A stretch of 64,000 bases of DNA. It comes from CAIUMH01 sp963758555 (lineage in GTDB: Bacteria > Actinomycetota > Acidimicrobiia > Acidimicrobiales > RAAP-2). A model generated the notes under the pieces. That model was not told the origin of the DNA. It saw only the letters and a program-made list of their open reading frames with translations, and did no database searches. The stretch covers positions 62,001 through 126,000 of the forward strand of contig CAVWVW010000003.1 of the NCBI GenBank assembly GCA_963758555.1, in the 5' to 3' direction. Positions 1 to 8,886 of the stretch are shown piece after piece. A program made the position numbers and the translations under genes. Every line of letters begins with the position of its first letter. Within the stretch, counting starts at the first letter, position 1.

Positions 1-1397
1 GTGTCGACGGCACCAAACGGACCAGGGCCGCAGAGCATCCGGTGGAGCTGCTCCGCTCGCGCTCCTCCGTACTGCGCGATCACCGACATCGACTGATGCA
101 CCAGTGTCGACAGGTTGAGGTTGGAGGTCTCGGGGCTATCGAGCCAACGGGCGAGCAGGAGGTTCACCATCGCTATCGACTGGATCAACGGGCAGCGGAG
201 CTCGTCGACCAGCGAAGGGCTCGAGGCAACGTCTGGCACCTGGCTGTACATCCGCAGCACCGCCGGCTCGCCACGACGCCCTGAACGCCCGACCCGTTGG
301 CGCAAGACAGCGACGGATGGTGGCGACCCCACCTGCGCCACTGACGCGACCGCCCCGACGTCGATACCGAGCTCCAAGGTGGAGGTGCAGACGACGGAGG
401 CGGGATTGACGGGGTCTTTGAGTCGGGCCTCGACGTCCTCTCGCACCTCCTTAGACAGGTTCCCGTGGTGCGGCCAGAACTCGTTGGGGCGTCGATCGCG
501 TTCACACTTCTGCGTCAGCAGGTCACTGAACCGCTCGACCTGGTTGCGTGAGTTGGCGAACACGAGGTTGTTGGAGCCACTCAAGATTCGATAGAGGTCA
601 TCGGCGATGGGGAAGATGGCGTTGCCGCTCTGGGGGTCATCGCCCATGGGATCGCTGTCGACGTAGCCGCGCACCTGCAGCTTGAGATCGAAGCCCTCGC
701 CAGAGCAGTCGACGATCTTGACGTCGTCCGGTCTCGTGGGACGGAGGAACGATGTCGCCACACCGAGGTTCCCGATGGTGGCAGAGAGCCCAACGCGAGG
801 AACCTCTCGTCCGAGCGTGAGCTCCAGGCGATGGAGCAAGGACTGAAGCTGCGCTCCTCGTTGCGTTCCGATGAAGGCGTGCAGCTCGTCGATCACGAGG
901 TAGCGCAGAGGAGCAAAGAAGCCAGCCAGGCCGTTGCCCCGTGTCACGAACATCGCCTCAAGTGACTCTGGCGTGATGAGGAGGACGCCGCTCGGCTCCT
1001 TGGTGAGGCGGTTCTTGGCGGAAGCTGGCACGTCTCCGTGCCAGCGATGCGCAGCGATCCCCGCTCCCTCGCACATGTGCTCGAGCCGAGCGAACTGATC
1101 GTTGATGAGCGCCTTGAGCGGAGAGACGCAGAGCACCTCGACACCAGAGCCAGGTGCGGGAACCTCGTTGGCCAAGTTCGAGAGGATGGGTAGGAACGCT
1201 GCCTCCGTCTTCCCGGACGCCGTCGTCGCCGCCAAGATGACGTCGTCGGTGCCTTCGAGCAGAAGCGGGATGGCTTCTTCTTGGACGGTTCGAAGCGAGG
1301 TCCAGCCCTCGTCGTAGATCCAGCGCTGGATGGCTGGATGGAGCCGCTCGTAGGAGGAGGACTCCTCGGAGCTAGAGCCGGAGGTCGGTGAGCTCAT
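1..1397 (-). CDS. Lhr-like DEAD/DEAH-box helicase, C-terminus cut by window start
   Basis: Superfamily II ATP-dependent helicase of the Lhr/BrxHI kind. I translated the frame through the whole visible part (about 465 codons) and found no stop. Motifs in order: ATTASGKTEAAF (motif I, near residue 53), SPLKALINDQ (motif Ia), ITPESLEAM, the DEAD-box variant VIDELHAF (near 169), LSATIGN (motif III, near 205), and in the second RecA domain HHGNLSKEVRE, CTSTLELGIDVG and QRVGRSGRRG (about 310-370). The start is one of three in-frame codons at 1406 (GTG), 1403 or 1397 (ATG), all inside the 3' end of the upstream ATPase gene, so the genes are translationally linked. It is the third visible gene of an operon with the DUF2791 ATPase and the TerB-domain protein. 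It probably remodels or unwinds nucleic acid for that system. The true end lies outside the window. Confidence 0.9.
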   Translation of the reverse strand, partial: MSSPTSGSSSEESSSYERLHPAIQRWIYDEGWTSLRTVQEEAIPLLLEGTDDVILAATTASGKTEAAFLPILSNLANEVPAPGSGVEVLCVSPLKALINDQFARLEHMCEGAGIAAHRWHGDVPASAKNRLTKEPSGVLLITPESLEAMFVTRGNGLAGFFAPLRYLVIDELHAFIGTQRGAQLQSLLHRLELTLGREVPRVGLSATIGNLGVATSFLRPTRPDDVKIVDCSGEGFDLKLQVRGYVDSDPMGDDPQSGNAIFPIADDLYRILSGSNNLVFANSRNQVERFSDLLTQKCERDRRPNEFWPHHGNLSKEVREDVEARLKDPVNPASVVCTSTLELGIDVGAVASVAQVGSPPSVAVLRQRVGRSGRRGEPAVLRMYSQVPDVASSPSLVDELRCPLIQSIAMVNLLLARWLDSPETSNLNLSTLVHQSMSVIAQYGGARAEQLHRMLCGPGPFGAVD

Positions 1398-2715
1398 CGT
1401 CATCACGAGGCGGCTCTGACGCAGGCACGTCCTCGAGGATCTCGTCGAGCTCCGTGGCCGGCGCCACCTCGACAGAGACGCCGCCGAGCGTCGCGCGCCA
1501 ATCAGCGCCCGGATTCTGCTCGAGCACCGCCAAAAGGTTCAAGAAGGCGGTGACGGTGTCGCGTGGCGTGCGGAAGTAGGCGTCGCCGATCTGCTCGGCG
1601 CAATGCTCCATGAAGGCGACCAGTGCTTCATCCGGCAAGAGGAACTTCTTAGCGTCCCCGCCCGCGAACACACTGCGGAGCTTGACGAGCAGTGCGTAGA
1701 GGTCGTTCTGCGTGAGCTGGCTCAGACGGATGACGGGACCGCTGAAGTCAACGAGGTCCCCTTCTGCGAACTCGTTGTCAGGCAGTCGAGTCCTCAGCGC
1801 CTTGTACGAGTACATGCCCTTGCGCTGGTCCACGAGCGTCTCGGTGGTGCCAGCAAAGACGAAGCCCAGACCAGACACCGTTCCTTGGAGCGAGTCGTTG
1901 ATGATGGTCAGAAGCTTCTCGTAGTTCGACTCACGCCCCTTGGTGTTGGCCAGGCGGTAGAGGACGGTGAGCTCATCGATCTCGACGAACAGACCAGCGA
2001 ACCCGGCCAGCCGGCAGAACCGGGCGAACAGCTTGAGGTAGTCGTAGTAGGAGGCGTCGTTGATGATGGTGCGCACACCCAATGCTTGGCGGGCCTCGGT
2101 CTTGGTCGAGTACTCGCCGCGCAGCCAACGGACGGCTGAGCTTGAGAGGTCGTCATCGCCCTCGTTGAAGCCCTTCCAGTAGGACGCCACGACCTCAACG
2201 AACTCGTACCCGCCGGTGTACTGCTGCAACGTCACGAGCTTTGCCCTGATCACCTCATCGGCCTCGGTCCCCTCCGTACGGGCGACGGTGAGACACGTGT
2301 TGATGAACCCTTGCAGGATCGACTCCATCGCTCCGCCGAGCGGGTTGACTCGAGTGGCCAAGCTGCTCATGAGCTCGGTGTAGAGGCTTTGGGCTTGGTT
2401 GGAGCTGGAGTGAAGACGGCGAGTGGGTGTCAAGTCTGCAGACGCCACGACCAACTTGTCGCTCAGTGCCAGCTCACGAGCCAGGCCCAAGAGGAACGAC
2501 TTGCCCGAGCCGAAGTCGCCCACGATGAAGCGAACGGTCGAGCCCCCATCAGCGACGCGGTCGATGTCGCTGACGAGAGCCTTGATCTCGAGATCGCGAC
2601 CGACGCGCAGATGCTTGAGACCCGCACGGGGGACGACGCCGCTGCGAAGAGCGCTCACGATCGCGTCGCGCTCGGTGGCACGGATCTTGAGCGTTCCCTG
2701 GTTTTCCTCGGTCAC
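1372..2715 (-). CDS. BrxD-like P-loop ATPase (DUF2791, BREX-type ATP-binding domain)
   Basis: Predicted 447-aa ATPase. The Walker A motif GDFGSGKS is at residues 66-73 and a Walker B-like LFVEIDE at about 242-248. The C-terminal segment YFRTPRDTVTAFLNLL fits the BrxD/DUF2791 pattern. The family is known from type 2 BREX phage-defence loci and from TerB-associated operons. I chose GTG at 2715 because GAGGAG precedes it at good spacing and because it overlaps the TerB stop as GTGA, the usual sign of translational coupling. A longer frame to 2883 exists but its extra residues look like out-of-frame, Arg-rich sequence. The helicase gene starts inside its 3' end. No BREX pglX or pglZ gene is visible, so the partnership here is with TerB and the helicase, not with a full BREX locus. 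Confidence 0.85.
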   Translation of the reverse strand: MTEENQGTLKIRATERDAIVSALRSGVVPRAGLKHLRVGRDLEIKALVSDIDRVADGGSTVRFIVGDFGSGKSFLLGLARELALSDKLVVASADLTPTRRLHSSSNQAQSLYTELMSSLATRVNPLGGAMESILQGFINTCLTVARTEGTEADEVIRAKLVTLQQYTGGYEFVEVVASYWKGFNEGDDDLSSSAVRWLRGEYSTKTEARQALGVRTIINDASYYDYLKLFARFCRLAGFAGLFVEIDELTVLYRLANTKGRESNYEKLLTIINDSLQGTVSGLGFVFAGTTETLVDQRKGMYSYKALRTRLPDNEFAEGDLVDFSGPVIRLSQLTQNDLYALLVKLRSVFAGGDAKKFLLPDEALVAFMEHCAEQIGDAYFRTPRDTVTAFLNLLAVLEQNPGADWRATLGGVSVEVAPATELDEILEDVPASEPPRDDDELTDLRL

Positions 2716-4893
2716 CAACTCATCTCCTCGTAGATCTCCTGGTCCACTTCGAGCGGATCGTCGCCAGTGACGAGAAGCGCATCGGTGGTGTCGAGTGCGA
2801 CTTCGTTGATTCGATCGATGGCGGGGCCCAAGAACGTGAATCCAAAGGTACCCGCCAGGTGTGCGGCTTCGTCTTTGGACCACAAGGTTCGCTCGGCGAG
2901 CTTCTCGGCGAACTGTCGGTGAGGATCATCGATCTCCGCTGACTCCTCAGCTTTTCCCACTGTCACCCGCGTGCTCTCCGCCACGCTCACCGCGTCGCCA
3001 GCGGGGTCGACGAGCCGCTCTGCAAGCAGCACGGAGATCTCGTCTTCGGCGAGGAGGTCAGCCACGACCTTGAGGTCTACCTGGGACGCCACCGGTGCAC
3101 GTCTGGCTCGTACCAGATCCGGTGGGAGAAGCGCCTGCGCCTCTTGGGATCCTGCGTCCGATCCGGTCTTACCCACGTAGCGGCTGTACTTTGCGAGCGC
3201 GTCTTGGCATTCGGCCGTGAGCTCGATCGAGCTCAGGTCGAAGGTTGTCCATCGAGACCACGCTTGGCAGGTCCAGGACGGTGACCGACGCTGTGGGGTC
3301 GTAGCCGGTCTCGGGCTGGACCTCGAGGACGACGTCACGTCGATCGAGACCGACTTCGCCCAGACACGATCGTCGAAAGACGAACGAGCGAGTGTTGTAG
3401 CCGCGAGAGGAAGGACGGAAGGACGTCGTCACTGGGTCTGCACGCTTCTTGCCAAGCGGCAGCCCCTCGGGGAATCGCTTCTCGAAGCGGATCTTGAACA
3501 GCTCGTCGAACTCGGCCACGCAACGCCTTGCCGGGGTCCTCAGCCGCGATTCGGGATGAGAGCGAACGATGGTCAGAGCAAGGTCGGACGAAGGCAGCGC
3601 ACCCTGTTTGTCGAGCACTGCAGCGTTGACGAGAAATTCCATCGAGAACTCCATCCACCGTGGTGGCTTCGCCCACTGAGCCGGCGGAACCACGCCCTGT
3701 GCATGGAGCAGCACACCGATGAACTCGAGAAACGAGGCCGAGTAGTGACTGAACGAGCCGTCGCCTTCGTGTTCGTCGGCGAGTCGCCTCACCTCCAAGA
3801 AGATGGCGTGGAGCTGATCGACGCCTTCGAGCACGTCCATGTCGCTGAGCACCCGACGTTCGAGGCCACTGAGAAACAGGAAGAGGAAGGTCTGGTCGTC
3901 CAAGTCCCCTCGGCGACTTCCGCTCAGCCATCGCAGATAGCGACCCTTCTGCCGTTTTGTGAGCTGGCCGTAGGTGGGCCAGTAGCCCACTGAAGGTTCA
4001 GGCGCAGGAGGATCGTCGAAGCTCACCTCAGCGTTCGGATTGATGATCCCCGAAGCATCTGATCGTGCACCGCGTCGCCCGTCCGGACCGACATAGACCA
4101 TGGCGTCAGGGATCTCGATGCCAGCGATGCTGACGACCTCGCCGGGGCCCACCCACCTCGGCTCGTCCTTGAGCGCCGGCGGCGGTGACCCGAGCCCGTC
4201 GCGGATGCCGATGCCAAAGGTGACCGAGATGCGTGTTCCATCGACGTGGACCTGTGGCGACACGTCTGTGGGGAGCATCGACGCGCGCTGGGTTCGCGTC
4301 GAAGCGACCGGCGTCGGTGAAGGTGTGGGCATGGGAGGAGGTGGGGATGGAGGGGGCGGCGGAGGAGCCGGCGGCGGTGCCGTCGGTGCCTCTTCGACGA
4401 CTGGGGGCGTGGGCGAAGGCGCGGGAGGAGCTCCGGGAGCAGATGATCGAGCGGGCTCTTCCTGGGCGGGAGAAGCCATGGTTGCCGAGGCGAACTGGGC
4501 AGGCTGTGCCGCCACCTCGCGGATGATGCGCTTTGCCAACTCAAGCACGGACACGTCGAGATGCTGCTGCGCTGCTTGGCGGTTCGGAAAGACGCCAACG
4601 AGACCGTCGTTCGTCGCCCAGATCTGGACGCGCAAGTGATCCTGAAAGATGCTGGTGAGAACCCAGACCCGTAGAGCGACAACCTGCTGGCCGCGGGCAC
4701 GAGTCTCCTTCTTGGCTTCGAAGCTCTGGCTCATCTCAAGCGTGGTGTCTGAGCGCTGCTGCTCGTCGAGACCTGAGATACGACCCTGCTGAGCGATGAA
4801 GTCAAGGACGGCGCCCGCATTCGTGCCAAGAGGCAGGCCCATGATGTGGGTCTTCGTTGGCTCGGATGGCTGCTTCTGGCGGCTGGGGGTCAT
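2712..4893 (-). pseudogene. TerB-N/TerB-C domain protein, one apparent frameshift near 3240
   Basis: A protein of about 725 aa if the frame is restored. Residues 1-130 form a small alpha/beta-looking domain. A proline-rich linker follows (about 150-190), then the TerB-N domain with the marks IPDAMVYVG, IINPNAEVSF, VGYWPTYGQL and FLSGLERRVL. After position 3240 the reading continues in another frame with TerB-C marks: ALLPPDLVRA, LWSKDEAAHLAGTFGF and DDPLEVDQEIYEEM. Removing one base around 3240 joins VVSMDN to DLSSIELTAECQDAL without loss. Family context: TerB-N/C proteins occur with helicases and P-loop ATPases in predicted DNA-processing systems. Here it heads the operon that continues into the DUF2791 ATPase (GTGA overlap) and the helicase. 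The break may be a sequencing error, a real mutation, or much less likely a programmed frameshift. Confidence 0.82.
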
Positions 4894-5062
4894 GTGCTCG
4901 CCCCGCCTTGCGTTCGTGAGGTTCCGTCGTCCTCGTTGAGCATGCGTGAATCGTAGTGATCACGTCCTACAGAGCGCTGTGGGAGTCCGGTCAGTGCCTG
5001 CTGTTGCTCAGAGCAGGGGAGCACTTCGCGTTGCGGACGAGACACCGACGTAGCCTTTCCGT
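4894..5062. promoter_or_regulatory. Divergent intergenic region, TerB operon / HAD gene
   Basis: About 170 bases separate the two divergent genes. On the plus strand TAGCCT at 5051-5056 lies 6 bases before the GTG at 5063. This is the same spacing seen at other probable leaderless starts in the window. No Shine-Dalgarno sequence precedes that GTG. I could not pick a convincing -35 at the right distance, nor a clear promoter for the minus-strand operon. Confidence 0.35.
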
Positions 5063-5702
5063 GTGTTGACTCCTCCCGGAGAGCTGATCATCTGGGACTT
5101 TGATGGTGTCCTGTGCGACTCCGAGCCCATCGAACCGCGAGGGGTACGCCACCCTGCTTCGACGCTGGGGCAACGACGTTCCCGAGACGTTCTTCGATCA
5201 CCATGTCGGCCAGACAGGGATCTGGGACGCTCTCGCGTCAGAGGACTACCTCGTTGAAGGCACGCTCGAAGAGCGCAGAGCCCTTCGTCGTGCGATCTGT
5301 CTCGACCGAGCCCTCGACGCGGGACCAGCCTGGTACGTGAGAGAGATCGTCGACCACTTCTCAGGCCGTGCTGAGCAGGTGATCGTGTCCAACGGTGACC
5401 ACGAGCTCATCGAGTCTCTGTTGCGCGCGTGGAACCTTGGCGAGCTGGCTCTGCTGCCACTCGATGGAGAGTCCAAGTCCCAGCGCCTCTCTCGACTTGT
5501 CGAGCAGGCGTCGGCGGTGGTCATTGAAGACTCGCCAACCTACGTAGCAGAAACTCGAGCGGGAGGCGCCCTAACTATCGGTGTCGTCCACTCGATGAAC
5601 TGCAACACACCGCCAGAGGCCCACTTCACGCTTCATATGGATGACCACGACACACGTGCACTCCGTACAGCGCTCGAAAGTGTCTCGGTCGGAGTCCGCT
5701 GA
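5063..5702 (+). pseudogene. HAD-superfamily hydrolase, one apparent frameshift near 5132
   Basis: Haloacid-dehalogenase-type phosphatase of about 213 aa. Motif I, IIWDFDGVLCDSEPI, lies at residues 8-22 in the first frame. The rest continues in the next frame: NREGYATLLRRWG, a cap region, VIVSNGDHELIESLL (motif II), a Lys-containing segment and VVIEDSPTYVAETRAGG (motif IV). Joining the frames needs a one-base change at about 5132, between ATC and AAC, and gives the usual order DSEPI-x-NR. The likely substrate is a phosphorylated sugar or metabolite, but nothing in the sequence or the neighbours names it. It lies between the TerB operon (divergent) and a convergent gene of unknown function. Confidence 0.75.
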
Positions 5703-5717
5703 GAAGTCGCACCAGCG

Positions 5718-6152
5718 CTACTCCCTCCAGCCCGGCCGGTGGCACCAACCAGGGTCGAGTCCGTCCAGCCTCCGAACGTGGCCCATTGCGTGCCAGCCGA
5801 TGACGCCCGGCGGCAACCAGCTCCGCAGCGTCGGCAAGCGGTCGGCGAGATCGAGATGCGCGGTGGCGGCCGGCGCCCAGCGCTCGAACGGCGCCAGCTT
5901 GTCGTGGGTCCGGCGGTGCTCGACGTAGAAGGCCACGGTGCCCCGCCGGCGTCCTTCGACGTTGCTGAGGGTCTGGTCGATCTCGTCGTCGAGCAGGTCG
6001 ATGGAGCGGGCGCTCAGCGCCCTGATGGCTTGTCGGGTGACTCGTCGGCTCATGCGCGCCGCGATGTGTAGGTCGTTTGCCGCGCCTTTGCGGGCGCTCG
6101 ATGGCAAGACGGACCGGGCCATGGTCCGTCGCTTGGCTTCTCCGTACAACAT
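5718..6152 (-). CDS. Conserved-looking protein of unknown function
   Basis: A 144-aa protein I do not recognise. I chose the ATG at 6152 because a strong GGGAGGG site lies 8 bases upstream; the open frame extends ten codons further. The protein is basic and helical in its first half (Arg-rich, MLYGEAKRRTMARSVLPS), with a His/Trp-rich C-terminal third containing WLPPGVIGWHAMGHVRRL. It has no signal peptide or membrane segment. It converges on the HAD gene, with 15 bases between the stops. Confidence 0.6.
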   Translation of the reverse strand: MLYGEAKRRTMARSVLPSSARKGAANDLHIAARMSRRVTRQAIRALSARSIDLLDDEIDQTLSNVEGRRRGTVAFYVEHRRTHDKLAPFERWAPAATAHLDLADRLPTLRSWLPPGVIGWHAMGHVRRLDGLDPGWCHRPGWRE

Positions 6153-6333
6153 GACAGTCGCCCTCCCAGGCGGTGCCACTCAGGTCCTTCCCTCGTGGTC
6201 ATAGATGCACGGCAGTTCCTCCTTCGATCGGGTTCAGCAAAGTCGAGCAGTCTGGCACGGCGCGGTGACAGAGCGCTTCGTTGATAGTCGACTTGCCTGG
6301 CACACGTCCGTTGTTCATTGAGCGTTGGTTGCT

Positions 6334-6921
6334 TCAGGGCTCGTCGTAGCTGGTCTTTCCCGCAGGATCCTTGCTGCCGTTGCGGTGATGGGCAGCACGC
6401 CAGAAGGCCTGGCGGCGGCGCTCCCGCTCAGCACGGGCTTCGTCGGGAAGCAGGTCAGAGAAGTGTGGCTCGGGGGAGCCGATGACGATGAACTTCTCAG
6501 GCGGGAGCGCGACGCCGGAGATTGGATACCCCATGAAGCCAGCCACTCGTCGGCCGCACACGAGCCTGTAGCGCCAGGCGCCGTCGAAAGGGAACCAGAT
6601 GTGCTCTCGCACGTGGCCAGTGGCGAAGGCGCCGACGGGACCAGGCTTCGCGTCAAAGACCGCTTCGACGGCGCCGCCGAGGGGTGGGTACCACGGTGTG
6701 CGTTCGGGTAGCAAGCCCTGCTCGCACAGCTCGCCGATGCTCCGCTCGATCCAGGCCACGTTGTGGGCCAGGCCAGGGAGATCGCCCTGCGCTGCGGTGA
6801 GCTGGAACGTGACCTCGTAGGAGGACAAGGTGCCTCCGTGTTTGGCGACCAGGCGCGCCACCTGGGCCGGGGTTTGACACGTGCAGCTGGCCTTGATAGC
6901 GACCCTCCATGATTCCTCCAT
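6334..6921 (-). CDS. Hypothetical protein
   Basis: A 195-aa product with no family I can name. The N-terminus contains CTCQTPAQVARLVAKHGG, a middle part rich in Trp and Phe (EHIWFPFDGAWRYRLVCGRR) suggests a compact globular protein, and the C-terminus is a basic, highly charged tail. The start ATG at 6921 is the first in frame; no strong Shine-Dalgarno is seen. It could share a transcript with the unknown gene downstream (end to start gap about 180 bases), but nothing proves it. Confidence 0.55.
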   Translation of the reverse strand: MEESWRVAIKASCTCQTPAQVARLVAKHGGTLSSYEVTFQLTAAQGDLPGLAHNVAWIERSIGELCEQGLLPERTPWYPPLGGAVEAVFDAKPGPVGAFATGHVREHIWFPFDGAWRYRLVCGRRVAGFMGYPISGVALPPEKFIVIGSPEPHFSDLLPDEARAERERRRQAFWRAAHHRNGSKDPAGKTSYDEP

Positions 6922-7129
6922 CGCGTGGCGTTCGCACCGTGCCTCTCGGTCGGTTGCGGCAGCGTCACAGGGCCACGTCCCTCAGCTGCTCTGGATGGTG
7001 TCTGTCACTCTACGGTGCGGGTGTGCGAGTGGTTAGCACTCAGTCCCGATCGCCTTCAAAGAGAAACTCGTAGACCCGACTCGGGAGCCATCAGGCAACT
7101 ACTGCAGAAAATGCAGGGGTTAATCGCAG
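6922..7129. other. Intergenic region without recognised gene
   Basis: About 200 bases between two minus-strand genes. I see only a small hairpin, CTGCA-GAAAA-TGCAG at 7102-7116, downstream of the possible transposase remnant. It has no U-run on either side, so it is at best a weak terminator. Confidence 0.3.
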
Positions 7130-7381
7130 TCAGGGCAGGTCTGCGTGGGGACGGCCGAGGGGAGTTTCCTCCGGCTCCGACTTCGTCTCGAGCGCGCGGC
7201 GCACGGCGAAGGTGCGCTGGATGTGGAAGTTGTAGGCCATCACCGAAAACGTCATCACGAGGGTCTCTCGAACAAGGCCGACGAAGTAGTGGTAGCCATG
7301 GCCCCAGTTGACGAGGGCCAGGCTTTTGAGCGCCCCGTACGTCACCAGGCTCCCGTCGTCGTTGGCTCCTTGGAGGCTCAT
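7130..7381 (-). CDS. Short protein, possible C-terminal remnant of a transposase
   Basis: An 83-aa frame from the ATG at 7381 (89 aa from 7399). The central segment NWGHGYHYFVGLVRETLV, followed by SVMAYNFHIQRTFAVRR, resembles the last helices of some DDE transposases, but I cannot name an IS family. No intact catalytic domain, terminal inverted repeats or target duplication is visible. If it is a transposase, only the tail survives, which would fit an accessory region with high turnover. The alternative is a small orphan protein. Confidence 0.35.
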   Translation of the reverse strand: MSLQGANDDGSLVTYGALKSLALVNWGHGYHYFVGLVRETLVMTFSVMAYNFHIQRTFAVRRALETKSEPEETPLGRPHADLP

Positions 7382-7416
7382 TTGACAGGTACGTTCCAAT
7401 ATATTACCATTTAGTT
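7382..7416 (+). promoter_or_regulatory. Strong promoter for the ArsR-SRPBCC-RibD operon, leaderless
   Basis: TTGACA at 7382-7387 and TACCAT at 7405-7410 are 17 bases apart. The predicted transcription start falls at or next to the ATG at 7417, and no ribosome binding site precedes it. The block is AT-rich compared with its surroundings. An ArsR-type repressor encoded just downstream would be expected to bind here. Confidence 0.6.
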
Positions 7417-7769
7417 ATGTCTAAAACGCCCTTGTCAGAACTTGACTAGACCTGGCTTTTGGGGCCCTGGCTGACCCGACCAGGCGGGCGATACTGACCC
7501 GCCTCACCACCGGGGAGGCAGGGGTTCTCGAAGTGGCGGCGCCCTTCTCAATGAGTCAACCAGCAGTCACCAAGCACTTGCAGGTGCTGGAGCGAGCTGG
7601 GTTGATCTCAAGACGGCGCGACGCTCGACGTCGTCCTTGTCGCCTTGAGCCCCAACGCTTGAGGCAGATCTCGGACTGGGTCGGTTCTTACAGCCAGTTC
7701 TGGGAGGACAGCTTTGAGCGCCTTGACGACTACATCGGCGATCTGCAGACGGCGACGAAAGAGCGATGA
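7417..7769 (+). pseudogene. ArsR-family HTH regulator, apparent one-base deletion near 7447
   Basis: Winged-helix repressor of about 117 aa if restored. The first ten codons (MSKTPLSELD) run from the ATG into a TAG at 7447. The family core then follows in another frame: LAFGALADPTRRAIL, a short turn and SMSQPAVTKHLQVLERAGLI (the recognition helix). Adding one base at about 7447 gives the canonical N-terminus. Without it, the only in-frame start is the GTG at 7533, which would drop the first helices. Metal-binding Cys pairs are absent, as in the ArsR proteins that accompany SRPBCC genes. It overlaps the next gene by ATGA. Confidence 0.75.
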
Positions 7770-8269
7770 ACTCGACGGAACTGAGAGTCTCGACACCGGT
7801 CGATGAACCCGTCGTCCGCTTCCAACGCTTTGTCAAGGCCCCGCCAGCGCTCGTCTTCGAAGTCTGGACCGATCCGGAGCACCTGCGTCACTGGTGGGGT
7901 CCGCGTGCTCTGACACTTATCGTGCGTGAGATTGACCTCCGCGTAGGGGGCACCTACAGATTCGTGAGTCGCGCACCCGACGGCCGTGAGTTCTCATTTC
8001 ACGGGGTTTATCGCGAGATTGAGCCACCGCATCTCCTCGTATCGACCTTCGTGTACGAAGGATTACCTGACAACGAAGTGGTTGAGACAGTCACCTTCGA
8101 GCCGGTCGAGGGTGGCACCCTGATCAGCAGTTTGTCAGTCCATGCCTCGCTCGCGGCGCGCGATACGCACGTCGCCACGGGGATGGAGGGCGGACTGATG
8201 GAATCCCATCATCGCCTTGACGAACTTCTTGGATCAATGCAAGCGACCAAGGCAATGGAGGAAGGATGA
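7766..8269 (+). CDS. SRPBCC (AHSA1/START-like) domain protein
   Basis: 167 aa with the AHSA1-type fold. Marks are VKAPPALVFEVWTDPEHLRHWWGP near residue 22, then VGGTYRF and a C-terminal helix ending HHRLDELL. The family binds hydrophobic ligands in a deep cavity; the ligand here is unknown. The gene is coupled to the ArsR gene upstream and the RibD-like gene downstream by ATGA overlaps. ArsR-SRPBCC pairs are very common in actinobacteria, where the regulator is thought to respond to a ligand related to the SRPBCC protein. Confidence 0.88.
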   Translation: MNSTELRVSTPVDEPVVRFQRFVKAPPALVFEVWTDPEHLRHWWGPRALTLIVREIDLRVGGTYRFVSRAPDGREFSFHGVYREIEPPHLLVSTFVYEGLPDNEVVETVTFEPVEGGTLISSLSVHASLAARDTHVATGMEGGLMESHHRLDELLGSMQATKAMEEG

Positions 8270-8886
8270 AGAAGCTCATTCTTCACATGATCATCTCGAC
8301 CGATGGATTCATTTCGACAGGGGTGCGCGACGTGAACCCCGCGGCGCACTGGTCCGACGAGATACAGGATCACTACTCGGACCTCTTCAACCGGGCTGGC
8401 GGCGTCGTTTTCGGCCGCAACCTCTACGAGCAGTACGTGGGGCATTATTCGAAAGTCGCCGCTGGGGAGATCCTGCCCGAGACGGACCTTCCTCGCGAGG
8501 AAGTGCAAAATGAACACTTGATCTCCAGCCATCTCGCATGGACCAAACGCCTGATGGACATGGACAAGTTCGTCGTCTCGAACTCGCTCCCCCCATCGTC
8601 TCCAGGGGTCAGCGTCATCTCAGACGACATTGGGCCCCAGATCCGGCAGCTCAAGCAGCAGGAGGGAGGAGACTTGCTCCTGATGTGCGGGCCCAGATTG
8701 TTTGCTGTGCTGACTGCCGACCAACTCGTCGACGAGTACATGTTCTACGTCTATCCGAACGCGCTTGGTCACGGTGATCACCTCTACAGTGCCATCGACA
8801 CGCCGATCACCTTGACGCCCGGGCCCACCGTCTCGTTTGCGGAAGGAATGGAACTTCGCGCGTACAAGCCGGAGTACACGACATGA
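8266..8886 (+). CDS. RibD/dihydrofolate-reductase-like family protein
   Basis: 206 aa of the RibD C-terminal/DHFR-like fold, probably an NADPH-dependent reductase. It begins with a beta strand, ILHMIISTDGFIS, followed by VVFGRNLYEQYVGHY and a glycine turn at LLMCGPRLFAVL that resembles the cofactor loop. The C-terminal strand lies near YVYPNALGHGD. The family shares its fold with riboflavin biosynthesis reductases but usually acts outside that pathway; the substrate is unknown. It is the last gene of the three-gene operon, overlapping SRPBCC by ATGA. Confidence 0.85.
   Translation: MKKLILHMIISTDGFISTGVRDVNPAAHWSDEIQDHYSDLFNRAGGVVFGRNLYEQYVGHYSKVAAGEILPETDLPREEVQNEHLISSHLAWTKRLMDMDKFVVSNSLPPSSPGVSVISDDIGPQIRQLKQQEGGDLLLMCGPRLFAVLTADQLVDEYMFYVYPNALGHGDHLYSAIDTPITLTPGPTVSFAEGMELRAYKPEYTT

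Noticed and set aside
4100..4639. Glycine-rich plus-strand frame
   Set aside because: It is the antisense shadow of the proline-rich linker of the TerB protein, with no family match.
1..4893. Complete type 2 BREX locus
   Set aside because: Only brxD-like and helicase genes are seen, and TerB-N/C is not a BREX core gene; pglW, pglX, pglY and pglZ are not in the window.
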